Source: Daldinia sp. FL1419
Taxonomy: Eukaryota; Ascomycota; Sordariomycetes; Xylariales; Hypoxylaceae
Assembly (NCBI GenBank): GCA_025201765.1
Contig: MU623340.1
Span: 682,001-746,000 of the forward strand
Direction of reading: 5' to 3'
Length of the DNA: 64,000 bases
Positions within the stretch are counted from its first letter, which is position 1. Each line of letters begins with the position of its first letter. Below are positions 12,152 to 24,935 of the stretch, piece by piece. The position numbers and the translations under genes are program-made. The notes beneath the pieces are model-generated. The model was not told where the DNA came from and did not search any database. It worked only from the letters and a program-made list of their open reading frames with translations.

Positions 12152-13336
12152 ATGAATCCTGACGATCGAGGCTCTGAGTTGGCTATTGTCACGGGGACGT
12201 TCCTCGGACTATCGACTGTTACGGTAGCGCTTCGTTGCTATGTCCGGGCTTATATCTTGAGATCTTTCTATATCGAAGACGGGTTGGCTGTCGTGACACT
12301 GGTAAATTGGCGATCTGAAGGAGAGATGATTTGTATGCTGTTACTAACAAGAGTAGTGTTTCTTCGTATTCTATTGCACCATCGTCCTAATCAGTACCAC
12401 GCACGGGTCGGGTAAGCGGATAGAAGATCTCTCTGCCGAGGACACTCCCAAGATTCTCAAGGTGATTTCCCCCCTGACTACAAGAGGCCGTTGGTCCATA
12501 ACTAACGGATAGGTGCAGTTGAGATGGTTGGCGGAAATTATATACATCATAACGTCGCTCTTCCTTAAATTTACTGTGGGAATCTTCCTCTTTCGCATCT
12601 GTTCGCGGGTGTGGCAGAAGTGGGTGGTTTGTAGCGTGCTGGTTGCGTGCCTCGGATACTACATCGTCTACGCCTTCCTGAGCGCCTTTCAGTGCCAGCC
12701 AGTCGCGTACTTCTGGTTTCGGTACAATGGCATGAAGGGTAAATGCTGGAGCAGTAGCCTGGTCATGGGAAGCACGTACACGGCTGCTGGAGTAAATGTT
12801 GTGACGGACTGGGTGCTCGGATTATTGCCTATCGCCTTGGTGCGAAATCTCGAGCTATCGAGGAGATCCAAGATCTTGGTTTCTGGCACTTTGGCGTTGG
12901 GATCGATGTATGGATACCCCTTTTCCCCCTTTAGCGAGTCTCGAGAACGGTAGCGCTGATGATAATAACCAGCGCGTCTACAGCCACCATCGTCCGCATC
13001 CCCTATATCTGGCAGCTCACTCAGCCCGGGAATTACGTCCACGACTTCACAGACCTGTCGATCTGGTCCACGACAGAAAATGGGATCGGTCTCATCGCGT
13101 CGTCGGTCGCTACCCTACGACCATTGATCAGGCTAGTGCTCGGGACCACGCGGGTAGGGTCGGTTTCCAGGGGGAACCGGTCTTTTAACTATTCGTGGAG
13201 AAGGTCAAGGGGAGTGCCAGCGCACGACGAGAACCAGCAGTTCTACAGAATGGACAATTTGTACCGCCATAGCACTTGGAAGACGGTTGGACGAGCTAGG
13301 GATAATTACAGGGAAGAGATTCCCGATAGTGCATAG
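12152..13336 (+). CDS. Pth11-like rhodopsin-domain integral membrane protein
   Basis: Fungal-specific multi-pass membrane protein of the rhodopsin/SAT4 (Pth11-related) class; members act as plasma-membrane sensors or have unknown ligands. Four exons (12152-12301, 12357-12461, 12513-12907, 12973-13336) give 337 aa; each intron is 51-65 nt and phase-consistent, and the first two have ACTAAC branch points. Recognisable blocks are LRCYVRAYILRSFYIEDGL after the first helix, ISTTHGSGKRIEDL, the long helix pair LAEIIYIITSLFLKFTVGIF, FQCQPVAYFW, DWVLGLLPIALVRNLEL, STATIVRIPYIW and WSTTENGIGLIASSVATLRP. These match the family order from helix 1 to helix 7. There is no extracellular CFEM domain, and the cytoplasmic tail is short. 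No co-oriented partner lies nearby. Confidence 0.85.
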
Positions 13337-14258
13337 GTAAGTATAGGTTTTTAAGGATTAGAAACAATATGAGCAAAGTAATTTAACGATTAGTGATCGT
13401 CTCGTGCGGATTCTGCGGCATTGCCGAGCCGAGAATGCCTTTGTGTGTGTTGTACGAACCGGGTAATGAAATCCATAGTGCGAAGAGACTTCATTGTATA
13501 AAACATATAGAGGCCCCCCCCTGGCATCCGCATACCACCGCGAGATCGCCTCTATCTGGAACCGCCTCTATCTGGACTCGGCTTTTGTTGTCGATCTGTG
13601 AGGTCGGCGGCTCACGAGTAAATCGCATCGACATTTTAAACCGGGGCATACCTAGATGACTTTTACGTTGATAAATCCTCCAATAATTCATTAGCATCGC
13701 CGAAGAAACGTCGTAAGCAGCTCGTCTCGAATTAAACCCCTTTTATACTCTACGGTACCACCTACGAATAAGGAGGTGGTCCGAGTAAAGCAGCTTTCGG
13801 GCTTTGATCTCTGATAGTTTGAAGTTATTAAATTCCCGAGATGGTGATTCGAGATTTCAACTCCCGAAATCTATCAGAGCCAGCGACCCAGGTCTTCCGA
13901 CTTGGGATAATTTCCATGTATGTGTATAAACATACCTGTATATGTAAAAATCAACTATGATAGGTATAAACTACGTGTACCTAAGTAACCTCAACTAATA
14001 TTTCTTAACTACTACAGTTAGTTAGTTACCTAATAAGACTGATTGATACCATGTCCATGTACCTACCTCCAGGTCGTATGAGGTAATCCAAGTACCCATG
14101 TACCCTACCCAACAGAAGCTAACCTAGGTAATAGTAGTTAGGTATTCTAAAATCTGCACCCCACATCGGACAAGATCTAACTGGACCGGACAAGCGATGT
14201 GACCAGCGGTTTGAGGCATATAGGCGCGTATTACAATCCAACTTTCAACAACCAATGG
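13337..14258. other. Intergenic stretch before tRNA-Ser
   Basis: No coding feature found. It has an AT-rich central part and several copies of ACCTA/TAGGTA motifs around 14030-14150. Confidence 0.35.
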
Positions 14259-14340
14259 GGCGTGGTGGCAGAGTGGTCTAATGCGCAAGACTAGAAATCT
14301 TGTTCCTTCGGGAGCGTCTGTTCGAATCAGGCCCACGTCG
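14259..14340 (+). tRNA. tRNA-Ser (anticodon AGA)
   Basis: The 82-nt sequence folds as a class II tRNA. The acceptor stem is GGCGTGG (14259-14265) with CCACGTC (14333-14339), including one G-U pair, then discriminator G (14340), as expected for serine. The anticodon stem CAAGA/TCTTG closes a seven-base loop CTAGAAA with anticodon AGA (read as IGA after editing), for UCU/UCC/UCA codons. A long variable arm (TTCCTTCGGGAGC) and a T arm (GTCTG TTCGAAT CAGGC) follow. There is no intron. A TTTT at 14353-14356 can serve as the RNA polymerase III terminator. Confidence 0.95.
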
Positions 14341-14554
14341 CAACGATTTATCTTTTGTCGATTAGTCTATTTTTGACTATTCATTTGTTCTCTCTTTTTT
14401 CTTGTTTTTTTATTTTTATTTTTATATTCAAGATTCCTAGGTTAGGAGACAAGAAACCAACCCGGTAGATCTTCGGCTCGCATAAGCTTCACGCAGGTAC
14501 CCGGACCCGACAAAGTTTGTCTTGGATAACTATCCGAAGTAGTTACAAGTTACA

Positions 14555-15716
14555 TTGGAACCAATCACTCTTTCTTTCCTGCCTGCGAACGATGTAATGG
14601 TATCCGCACCGCCGAGCACGTCCGCTACGGGCGGTCTTCCCCCCTTTCTTTCCACCTCTTCATCCAACCCAACCCTCGACTCCTCCCTCAACCCCTCCAG
14701 CAATGTCTTCACTACCGCCCTAGACACCTTGCAGCCTTTGCAGCCCATCCTCCGGGGCTTTAACCACCGCAACCGGAACCAGCACCGGCGTGCGGCATGG
14801 TGGGCTCCCTTCGGCATGCTACGGCGTCACGTGGAAAAGGTCGTTGATGAGTTACTCGAGGCCGGGGCTGCAGTCGAGAAGTCTAAGGCTAAGAGTACGA
14901 GCTCGAGTAAGAAGCGCCGGCGTGATGAAGAAGACGGCGGTGGTAACGTCGGGAAGTTGGAAAAGAAGGTGACGGGGCACGTGGAGTGGCTGAGGGACGT
15001 CTTGATTCCGAAGTGTTACTTGTAAGTTTATTTTCTACTTAACTACCTAGTTATGATATTCTATTATCTTCTTCATCACTACCACACCATCCTCTATAAG
15101 CAGTCTACGAAGAGGATCAAAAGGAAAAGAAGGCATATGATGACTTGAGAAACACGAACTTCCACAAGATAATAATATACTAACAACCACCAGGGCGTTT
15201 TCCCAATTAACAGCCGATAACCAATTCGCCACTCTAGGCGTAGTCCTGCTCGGCGCGTTGGCACAAATCAACGCCGCCTGCGTGGGTTTAGTAGGTGAAG
15301 CACCAGAACTCAGTCACGCAGAAGTCGGCACATCCACCCCTCGTGAACCCATCGCCAACAACAACGCCACCACTCGCCGTGCAAAAGAACCCAGCACTCA
15401 AGGCCCCAAAGAGCCCCCCTCTCGTCCCATCGCCATTAAGGCGCCCGACGAGCGTGGGGGCTCGGTAATCTCACGAGACGAAGTCGAGAAGCTACGCAGG
15501 AAAAAGCCCGCCCAGACCGTATCTTCCGATACACCCGGTCCTCCGAACCGGAACCAAGATTCGAATCGGGACCACAACGACAGCTCTACAGCCGTGAAAA
15601 AGCAGCAGGGCAAATCTTCCAAGGAGAAGACCAAGGAAAGCAGTAGACCCCCCAAGAAAAAGAAGACCAAGAAAGGCGGCGACGAATTCGATGACCTATT
15701 CAAGGGTTTATTCTGA
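14555..15716 (+). CDS. RMP1: RNase MRP subunit Rmp1-like protein
   Basis: Similar to Rmp1, a protein component specific to RNase MRP, which cleaves pre-rRNA at site A3 and some mRNAs in the nucleolus. Exons 14555-15021 and 15194-15716 give 329 aa; the 172-nt intron (donor GTAAGT, acceptor CACCAG) keeps frame. The domain shows the family core: RNRNQHRRAAWWAPFGMLRR (residues 73-92), a linker, VEWLRDVLIPKCYLAFSQLT and DNQFATLGVVLLGALA. The middle insert is basic (KKRRRDEED). After the domain comes a disordered Ser/Thr/Pro/Lys-rich tail ending KKKTKKGGDEFDDLFKGLF; the final acidic-aromatic end resembles conserved tips of nucleolar proteins. It lies 214 bp after tRNA-Ser and converges on TUP1. It is longer than the yeast protein because of the tail. 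Confidence 0.78.
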
Positions 15717-16470
15717 GCTAGAGATGGGGTAATTCTAGTAATCTTTTGAAGCATATGACCCTTTCCGAAGTACCAACCATAGGGCACCCCCGTCAGACTT
15801 ATTGCCAACGTAGAGCCCGACACAAACCTGTAGGCCAAGATTCGGATGTGAGAATGAGATACATGTTTCGAAAGGGCCATCCGTACTCATGCCTAAATAC
15901 CCACACGTAGGTACCTAAGGTCAGACAGACACTGACCAGACTATACATACATCAACCAAATCATTTGAATCTATCATACGTTTCTGCATTACTATCAAAG
16001 GCCTATTTCGCAATACACTTGTGACAAGGGGCTAAAGCTAACCACCATTTGCTGCTACTGCCGCCACCGCCATTGTGGCTGCTGCTAAACAACTGATATT
16101 AGAAATCCGTCCCTATTTCCCTCTTAAAAGCCTCGCCAAGCTAGCAAAACACCAACTACGAACTTTTCTTGCCTCATCCTCTCCAGGTTACCCAGTTGCT
16201 GCCGCTGCTGCTATCCACACCTTCACGCACTGCATCAGGAAGTGTATAGCTTCCGTCTAAACAGAACAAGATACTTCCAAAACCCTAAGGCCGTATAAAT
16301 GCCGGGCCGAGCGTAACAGAGCTGTCGTCTCTCCTAACTCCCTTATAGTAACTAAATACGTAACACTATTCTTGAGCCGACGATTATCCCTATTTTATCA
16401 AGCTAGACCTAAGTATCCGACGTCATCGAACGCGTATATTCCCCTACTGTCGTTTATAGCCCATGCTCTT
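15717..16470. other. Convergent 3' region RMP1 / TUP1
   Basis: This 754-bp stretch holds the 3' untranslated regions of two converging genes. It has one ACGTAGGTACCTAAGG motif at 15906-15921 and no credible reading frame. Confidence 0.4.
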
Positions 16471-18617
16471 CTAAGATATCGGGCGGTAAGACCAGATACG
16501 AGCCCTCATGTCGCCAGAACCGGTTGCGAAGTAGCCACCTGTAGGACTAGGGGCCACGGAGATCACCGAGTTCTTATGCCCTTGAAGCATGAGCTGAGTA
16601 AACCCAGTTCGAGGGTCCCAGAACTGTACGCCTCGGTCCTTAGAGCCAGACATGACCCAATTAGCGTCAGGCGTGAGCGCCACGCTGAGTACGAAGTCCT
16701 AACCATGTGAGCAGGGAGAAGCATGGGGAAAGATTGGGAAACTTACTCGATGTCCCTCGAACGTTTTAACACACCTGCCCCCCTTGGGACCTGGATTTTG
16801 TACACCTCCTCTCGGAGTTGATAGCTCCCACATCTTGATCGTCTTGTCCAGACTTCCACTCACTAGATCCTTGCCATTAGGAGAGAACGCAACAGAGTAG
16901 ACACTGTCTTTGTGGCCTTCCGGCCCTTCGAGCCGCTCCAAGAGGTATCCTTGATGAATGTCCCAAACGCGGACACTCTTATCAAGCGAACCCGCTGCAA
17001 CATACTTCGTATCCGGGGAAATAGCAACCGTAGTAACACCGTCTTCAATAGAAAGGGTGAGCATATTCGTGCCTTGTTCAATATCCCAGAGTCTGACGGT
17101 CCTATCACCACTACCCGAAGCTATCGTTCGTCCATCCCGAGCGAAGTCTAATGAGTAGATATCTTGTTCATGACCAGCAAATGTGTTACGAATTGTACGA
17201 GCAGCAATATCCCAAACCTATCGTAATTAGCAAGGTACAAAAGGGTTTACAAGACTGAACTTACACGAATAAGCTTGTCCTCAGCACCTGTAGCCAGATA
17301 CTTACCGTCCGGGCTGAAACACACACTTCGAATGTATAAATCTCCGGAAATATCAACATTCTCATCCTGGAGAACACACACTTTCTCGCCGGTAGCAACG
17401 TCGTAAATTTGGGCGGATCGATTGCAACCAGTTGCCACATATTTGCCGTCGTGACTAAACCTAACACAGCATACCACACTCTCATGATTTAACGTATGTA
17501 CTAGATCAACGTCAAGCATACGGGGGACGTGCTGGTTGAAGATAACAAACCAATCGTCTCTCGTCTTCTTAACATGGGCTGGGAGACGTTCAACATCCAA
17601 GTCGCCCAAAGCATTATTGACCATCGGGCCGGGGTGGGGCGGTAGAGGCCTGTGGTCTGGGGTCGGATGATTCGCTACCTGTGGCGAGGCCCCGGGCCCA
17701 GGATAAGGCATCGGAGTATTAATTTGGGGAGTGGCAGGGCCGCCGGCAGGGGGCCTACCGATACCGCGCTTGCCCGGCCCGGGTGAAGCAGTACTCTGAG
17801 GAGCCGGTCCGGGGAAGCCATTCGGAGCTGGTCCTTGGTAAGGAGCCTGGAAAGGGGGCTGCACCGCCGGCGGGGGTGGAGGCGGAGGCGGACCTTGCAA
17901 ACCAGGGGGTGGTTGTGTCATTTGATGCTGAGGCCCAGGAGGGGCCTGGTCTTGAGGGCTAGGCTGAGGTGGTAGACCACCGCCTTGACCTCCTTGGCCA
18001 GTCATGATCCCGCTAAAGAGATTGTTACCCATCCCGATCGAAGGAGGGGGAGGGCCCGCAGATGGACCGCCATGTTGAGGCGGACCGGGTATGGCGGGTT
18101 GGGGAGCACCACCTCGCGCGGCCTCAAGTTGGCGGCGAAGTAAGACCATTTCCTCTTCGTATCTATATATGAGAAGTCAGCAGGCTATGCTTAAGATTTG
18201 GAAGGCCACAGAACAGCTGCTTACTTTGCTTTGATATTAATATGTTGCTGTTCTAGCTGGTAAACTTTTTCGCGGATAAGACCAGCCTCCTGGACTTGTT
18301 GCTGGACTATTGGATGGTTAGTGATATGGTTGGTCTCTGTCAAATGCGAAGCAGAAAAGCGCGTCTCGTCGTGCGAATATGTACATGGTTATTGGTTTAA
18401 GACCAGATTCTTCTTGGCCAGTAAAATGTACTCTCATCTGATCTTCAGTGGCATTTTATTCATGAGCGCTCTTGTATATTTATTCTTCCAACTTACTTTG
18501 CTGTTCATAGCCTTCATTAATCCGCACTTGGTTATCAAACTCTGTGCGAATCTGCTCAAGGAGTTCGTTCAAACGCGCGGCGTTTTGCGGCAAGCCGCGG
18601 TGAGGATACATAGACAT
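16471..18617 (-). CDS. TUP1: Tup1/Rco-1 transcriptional corepressor
   Basis: Global WD40 corepressor that works with Ssn6/Cyc8 on DNA-bound repressors in the nucleus. Exons 18617-18497, 18306-18225, 18162-17265, 17217-16747 and 16698-16471 give 599 aa, the usual length for filamentous fungi; introns are 190, 62, 47 and 48 nt and all keep frame. The N-terminus MSMYPHRGLPQNAARLNELL opens the tetramerisation coiled coil (about residues 1-85, continuing REKVYQLEQQHINIKAKYEE). A Pro/Gln/Gly-rich linker follows to about residue 270. The rest is seven WD40 blades, with repeat signatures such as VRFSHDGKYVATGC, VAISPDTKYVAAGSLDKSVR and WVMSGSKDRGVQFWDP, ending FATGSGDMRARIWSYRPIS. The ATG at 18617 is the family start. 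A 6.3-kb gene-free region lies upstream. Confidence 0.96.
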
Positions 18618-21600
18618 CGTGGGATGTGTAATCGTCGCGCGGAAGAGCTGATTCGAAATTTCGGTAAGAATTAAAATTAAACAAGGCTGAAGTCTTGCGA
18701 TATCACGATTTTCCGAAGTGACGACGACGACGATAGAAACAGACGGAGAAGCTCGCAGATAATTCGATATCCTACGCAGGGTTCCTCTAGCCCCTATTCA
18801 AACTTAGCACAGCGAGAGATGCCCTTTCACACGACCCAATTGCAACGCGAAGGACTGGACGAAACTTTAGCAAGTCTCGTCAAGCAACAGTGGGCATAGT
18901 CGTGTGAAGGAACGCGAGGATCGAGAGTTGGCGGTCGAGAAAGGTAAGACGCGCAATCGTGTATTGGTGTCACTATTCAGCTGAATAACAACTACCTTGA
19001 TAGATAGATGATCGTTGTTTTATGGCGATATTGATGACGCTAGAAATGAGGCGTTGGTGTTGAGAAAAGCAAGAGGAAAAAAAACAGTTTGAAAAAAAAA
19101 GGGAAGGGATGGTAAAAAAGAAGAGGAGACGAGACCCAAGGTTGGTAGGTAATACTCAGATTTGTTTGACCAGGGCTCGGGGGCTAGGCAAGAGCTGGGA
19201 ACTAACTACATTATGACCTGTAGGCCAGTGAAGAGAAAGTAGGTACTTTCCTATGTACCTATGATGGCTGGGTGGGTTCGGGCGACGGATCCATGCTACT
19301 ACATAACCTACAGTAGTATATGCATGCGCGGATTGTGAGGTTACAAGGGTGTAGGGCAAGCAAAAAGTGGTTAACTTCTTCTACATACATAGTACATATC
19401 TACAGTAGTACTTTAACACTAGGCAATACTCTTGCAGAGACCAATTCCATGTACATAACCCACTACGGTACTACATCGCAAGTTCCTTAAGGTTTCCTGC
19501 TTACATAGGTACATAGGTACTTATTTTCCTTTTTTCCTTTTTCTTTTTCGGCTTAACCCATCGACGGTAAACAGATTCTTACCTATTTTGGGACAGTCTT
19601 GTTTTTTTTTAAGCGGGCGCCGGGCTAAGGCTGCGTGCATTGTCAGTGGGGCCACGGGGGATCCATTGGCAAGCAAGAAAAGCAAAAGGAAAACCATGCC
19701 CCCTGGGTACGCGCCGCAAAAGTACCTAGGTATCTCACGTATCATGTACCTTGGACTATCTAGTAGTGTAGATACGTATCCCGGTACACACGCGGGCGCT
19801 CATATGGAAGTTTGTGGAAATCGCGATTTCACGGAGTATATGGGGCATGCAAGAGCTAAGCAGCTAAGCTACCTAACCTAGGTAAGTACGCAGATGGCAC
19901 CCCCACTTGGCCAAGAGCTGGTCAGCGCTGTGGGTTAGGTAGGTACAATTGATACAATTAGAAACACCGGTAGCTAGGCAAATACATAGATACATGTACT
20001 ATTCATGCGGATGATGGGGACGGACAAGCGTCGAATGTTAGCCAAGACACACCCTACTTTTTTAACATGCAATGCAGATGTACGAAGGCAACTTTGATCT
20101 TTTCTTTTCTTAAGAGATGTGTTACATCGTATCAGCGCCTCCTTTTTTTGGTGTTCGCGCTACGTGTCTACACAAGTACATAATCTGTAACCTTGCCAGA
20201 CTTGCCAGACTTGCCACAACACACATTCAAGGTCACACAGAACGAGCGCAGACTACCGTCTATCGTGTATTGGGTACGTACTACCTAGGTACTTATTCCG
20301 AAGTTGGATGGCAGGGAAGCAATAGGGAGCGAGCCAGCAATAGATCCGGCTCGGGTAGGGAAGAATGTTGCGGAGGCATCTCGGTGTACAAACGACTGGA
20401 GTGAACCCAACTTACATACCTACATTTGAACCAAGTGTCTCTATACTTTGGAAGACGTTTCGGCTGTTTAGGCGTGACTATCTGTCCCCCACCCATTTCA
20501 TATTATGTACCTGATCTAAAGTCAGAATTGCTGCAATGCTACCGTGACAGGTAGGCAGTGTTAAAAAGGAGATAGGGCCGTTGAGTTCAAGTTCATAAAC
20601 ATACCTAGGTCCTAGGCAGGTCCCTAACACACACTAGTTATTTACTTTTAACGGGTAGTTCGATAAGACTTCGGCTACCGCTTGCAAATTGTTGATCAAC
20701 AACGTATCGAACAACCCCATATAATCAAACGAATAGCAGCTATACGCGAGGCAAAGGCCGAAATGTCAGCTTTTGGGTATTCGATAGGCTTACACGGAAA
20801 CTATTACCCCGGGTAGTTATGCGCATATAGATGCAAGTGATGCTGTCGAGTCAGACGACTAGGCCAAGTTAGTATCTCAGCGTAATATTTATACTACGTG
20901 TAAATATTAAGTAGGTAGTTATTGATAGTTGCATCTAGTTTACGTATGACATTGCCACCTATATTTAGCACATGCTTTGAAACGAGATTTTCCCAGCATA
21001 TCATTTTCGATATGCTACTCTTCATCGTTTATAAGCGATAGGCTCAATTTTCTTCTTCGTATCGGCAGCAATACCATTCTACTTGCTTATTAATGTCTGT
21101 ATTATAATCAGGTATACATGGGTACCTAGGTAGATTACCAGCTTACAGATTTCATCTTGAACTAATGCAACATGAAGAGTGCCTTAAATGAAAGAAAACC
21201 CCGAGCCTTGCCGGTTCAATATTCCTTCCATCGGACCAATGGGCGTTGTCCCAATAGATACGTATCGGGGCACCTACAGATGAGATACAATCAGACGTTA
21301 TCGCAGTTTCGGAGCTAAGCGGGGTGCACTAGCTCCAGTAACACGGCAGGGGCGCGCATAGCTAGTACCCGTCTCGGCTATCTCCAATAATAGGTAAGCT
21401 CGCCATCTCCACACTGGAACCGACCGTGAAACAAGGTTTTACCGGTTCATGACTCGCCTTGTCAAATGGGGGGGGAATTCGGTTCGGCAAAATGATTTGT
21501 AGGGAAATCTCGCCTCTTCGGGTAGAAAAAGCACGTACAGTCTCGTCGCTAGGAACGGATATGTATTAATGATCAGTGTGCCCTCGGAGGCATCTACTCA

Positions 21601-24024
21601 TCCTACTTGAGCTCTATTTCTATTCCGCGCGCTACGGCCTGCATTATGACATAAATAAGTGTAACTCACGCTTGCCTATTTAATTATACTAGGTAGGTAG
21701 GTACCTATGTACCTATATACTATAAAAGCCCCCCGATGTAACTAATTGGCATAGGTATCGGCAGGAATACATAGGTAGGTACCTAAGTATCTATAAGAAC
21801 AGCACTCCAATCATTTATTTTCACCGCTCTACGCCATCATATTATGACAGCTATTAGTGTTTATCAATTTACAAGTAGATATTTCTTATTATTTCATACA
21901 GCCTAAGCAATTGTTTGAGAATTTATATGCAAATATTATACAATAATGGTTGGCCACCAATAATAACTTGCTTGACGTTTCTAACTTTTCTTCTCTAGTA
22001 TGGCTACATGAACTCTGATTGAAATTAATATCAGGATACGTAAGTTGTCGCCTTCCAAATTTCAATGTCGTCAGCCGTTTGCGCGTTTGCTAGAAGTCCG
22101 TAGTATATACTTGCGCACGTACACCGCAATATCGTCTGTACTATCAATATTAAACATAATGGGATGCATCATTTTTCAAAGCCCTTACCGGTGTAATTAT
22201 CGTGTTAGAGGTACTTAGTTGTTTCTATTAGTGAGAGCTTAAACTTGCATCTTGCTACATCAAGGGCTTACTATCCATCAAACACTCTTAAGTGCGGTCA
22301 AAGAAATTATAAATCAGTGCGCGTATAAATCTCTATCACATATCAAATGATCCTCCTAGACTTACGCCAAACATGTACACATGTCCGTGGAATAGATACA
22401 TACACAGCGCCGAGCAGATACAACTAGGCAAAGCGTAAGATATGCATCCCGGACGCTTTAACCCCAGATTGTCCACTTACATATACTTACCTACATACAT
22501 ACATACCTACTTACCTACCTATGTATCCAAACATGCAGAATATACCCAATCCTGATCGTGATGGCACTCACACGTATACCATATAGACTGTTTTCCCTAT
22601 GCGAGGTGAGCCTGCATAGGTACGTTCCCGGACACCACATCCTGTATTATTCCTTGACGCTGGCCATGTCCTATGCATGCCAACCAACATTATATTCCTG
22701 CAGTGCTGAATGCCTTGCATATAATTCCGGGTGTGTGGCTGAGTTAATACATCTATTATATGCACCATATATGTATTGAGATATGCTTACAGCGTACGGG
22801 GTATTCCGTACTTAGTCTCCCCTACGCCACGTACGCACCCTCCCAGGCCGATGCGTAGTCTTGCGGCTATTGACATCTGTCGTGTTAACTTGGGGGGTTT
22901 TTCTTTCGGTTTTACTGACTTTCCCCGCCCCCAACCGATGACAAAGGTGTGCCACCTGGGGTCAGGAACGGTTCACATTCCTGAGTCAGCCGCCACATTG
23001 ATCCCGGTACCGCATATACTGAGTGATATAGATCGATGGCCGAGAAATGAAATAGTGCTACCCTCAATCTCAACAATTTCCAGCAACTCTACCCCGATGG
23101 CTTGTGCCATACATCGGGCGTGGAGTTCCCATATATCCCTCATGGGAATGGTAGGATGACGCCCGTTGAGCCCTATACCCCCCTTAAGCTAATATATGAC
23201 CATTTACTTCGTTCCGGTCAAATAGCGAAGGCTCCTATAACAAGACTCCGGATGGGCTTGTGTATGTGTAGCTTAGCCTAGAAATAACCCGTATTAGGAA
23301 TATGGACGGTAGTCGCAGATTTGACATATGACAGATACCAGTCATGTTACTTTTCGTGCCTGGAAATGTTGGATTTAGGGTTGAGAAGCCTGTCCCCCAT
23401 TGGAGGTGATGGGCATTTGGAGAATATCCCCTAATCCCCGGTTGGATATTGATTAATGAGAAGTTTATCCATAGCTAGCTCACACCTCGGGGTGGTCACT
23501 CGGACTTCCTAAAAAAGAAGCAATTGATACTATCGATATCTGTGCGTGATCGCTCAAGACTCAATAATAACCCTCATTCGCTCAAAGACACGGACGAAAC
23601 GGCATTGTGCCAATTTGGATCGTCATTCACTAGCTTATGTCAAGCCTCATCCTTGAAATATCAGTACGAAAATAAAAGCGTCGGAACTTCGCTGTGACCT
23701 TGGAAGTTATTTCTGGGCTAGTATGGCGAGGACGCTGCTTCTTCAAGTCGAATATCGAGACTGGCATTTAAATGTGTATAGCTCAGCTCTCATTTACCAG
23801 ACTCATAGCCAATATAGTTGGAAGTTAGGGTAGGAATCGATATTGAATTTCGTGAACGTATGTTTCAACAACTCATAGTCGTCAGTCAAACTATCGTACG
23901 ACGGTCGAAGGCGACAAGGCTATCGATATTCAGAAATGGACCCGTGAAATTCCGCAGCTCGCTGGATTCGAAATGGTACGAGAGAGGTACGCGTACGTAA
24001 AGGGGCCTTGCCAAGAGAAAGGCA

Positions 24025-24070
24025 CCAACTTCAGCTTCAGCCGCAGCAAACGAGCTGAAGTTGGGTTTTT
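24025..24070 (+). repeat. Perfect 12-bp inverted repeat followed by T5
   Basis: CCAACTTCAGCT (24025-24036) is repeated in reverse complement as AGCTGAAGTTGG (24053-24064), with a 16-nt loop and TTTTT at 24066-24070. It looks like a hairpin terminator but has no gene attached on either strand. Confidence 0.6.
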
Positions 24071-24246
24071 CTGAACTACTTGATATTATTTATCGACTTG
24101 TAACCAACTGTCGTCTACTATGTAGATTCTTAAGTGTACGGATAAGGTCTTGTTATCGTTGCTATCGTGGTCATGATTGCATACTCCCTATTATTACATA
24201 ACAATCTAATTTGATGTTTCGAATTTGGTTGAAACGACGCTAGTAG

Positions 24247-24268
24247 CTAACTGGCTAACTGGCTAACC
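24247..24268 (+). repeat. Short tandem repeat GCTAACTG
   Basis: Consecutive imperfect copies of an 8-bp unit (GCTAACTG) are visible. Confidence 0.5.
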
Positions 24269-24935
24269 TAAGCGTTTCATTGCGTCAAGTCTTCCGCAAC
24301 TTTGGGGTTGATTTTACATCACTTTTTATTTTAACACTTAAAAAGGAGAAGCAAGAAGAAACATGACAAATATGAATTTATTTATTTTATTTGACATTAG
24401 CTATTCATTAACAAACATCTCAATGTTTAGTAGTTTGTATCTGCTGCCCGTGCGTCGCAACCCCAGAAAAGCTTCGCGTTAGGTCGTCGCGTTTCATATG
24501 CTCGTTAGAGGACGATACCGAGGAGATCCTCTCATCCTGTTTGGTCAATAAGGCGCTACCATGTAACATTTTGAAGCGTTCTGAGACGCCGATGCCGTAA
24601 TACTCACGATGGGTTAATAGATTCCCTTCGTATTGCCAATCAATGGGGATCCTCCGCGTGCATCGAGAATCATTTCAGGGTCCCTGCTTTGAAGAGTAAC
24701 TCCTAGCGACCTGGTCCATCGTAGATCTCCCCTGATTTTTGGACAGGGCTGTAAATTGATCTTCTTTTTATCAATGATTGCGTTTCTCGTTTTGATTTCT
24801 TCTTTTGTTTAAACATTTTTGCCTTCTGTCTGATGTAAAGTTATTCACATTCGTTTCTTCTCCGCACCAGGCGTGTGTTTCTATTATTATTATTATTGTT
24901 GTTATTATTATCGCGATTATTTTCATTATATCAAC

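Larger units (their letters stand above)
18618..24935. other. 6.3-kb gene-free region between TUP1 and the UstYa gene
   Basis: Divergent spacer with no frame I can support as a protein and no tRNA. It carries many copies of the dispersed TAGGTAC/ACCTAGGT motif (e.g. 19502-19520, 19723-19732, 19872-19885, 20283-20293, 21120-21134, 21692-21715, 21771-21788, 22480-22527) and a strong hairpin at 24025-24064. The part nearest 18617 is likely TUP1 promoter and leader; an unannotated long non-coding RNA cannot be excluded. Confidence 0.45.

Noticed and set aside
22558..23159. Two open frames in the TUP1-UstYa spacer, tested as RiPP precursors
   Set aside because: No signal peptide and no repeated Kex2 (KR) cores.
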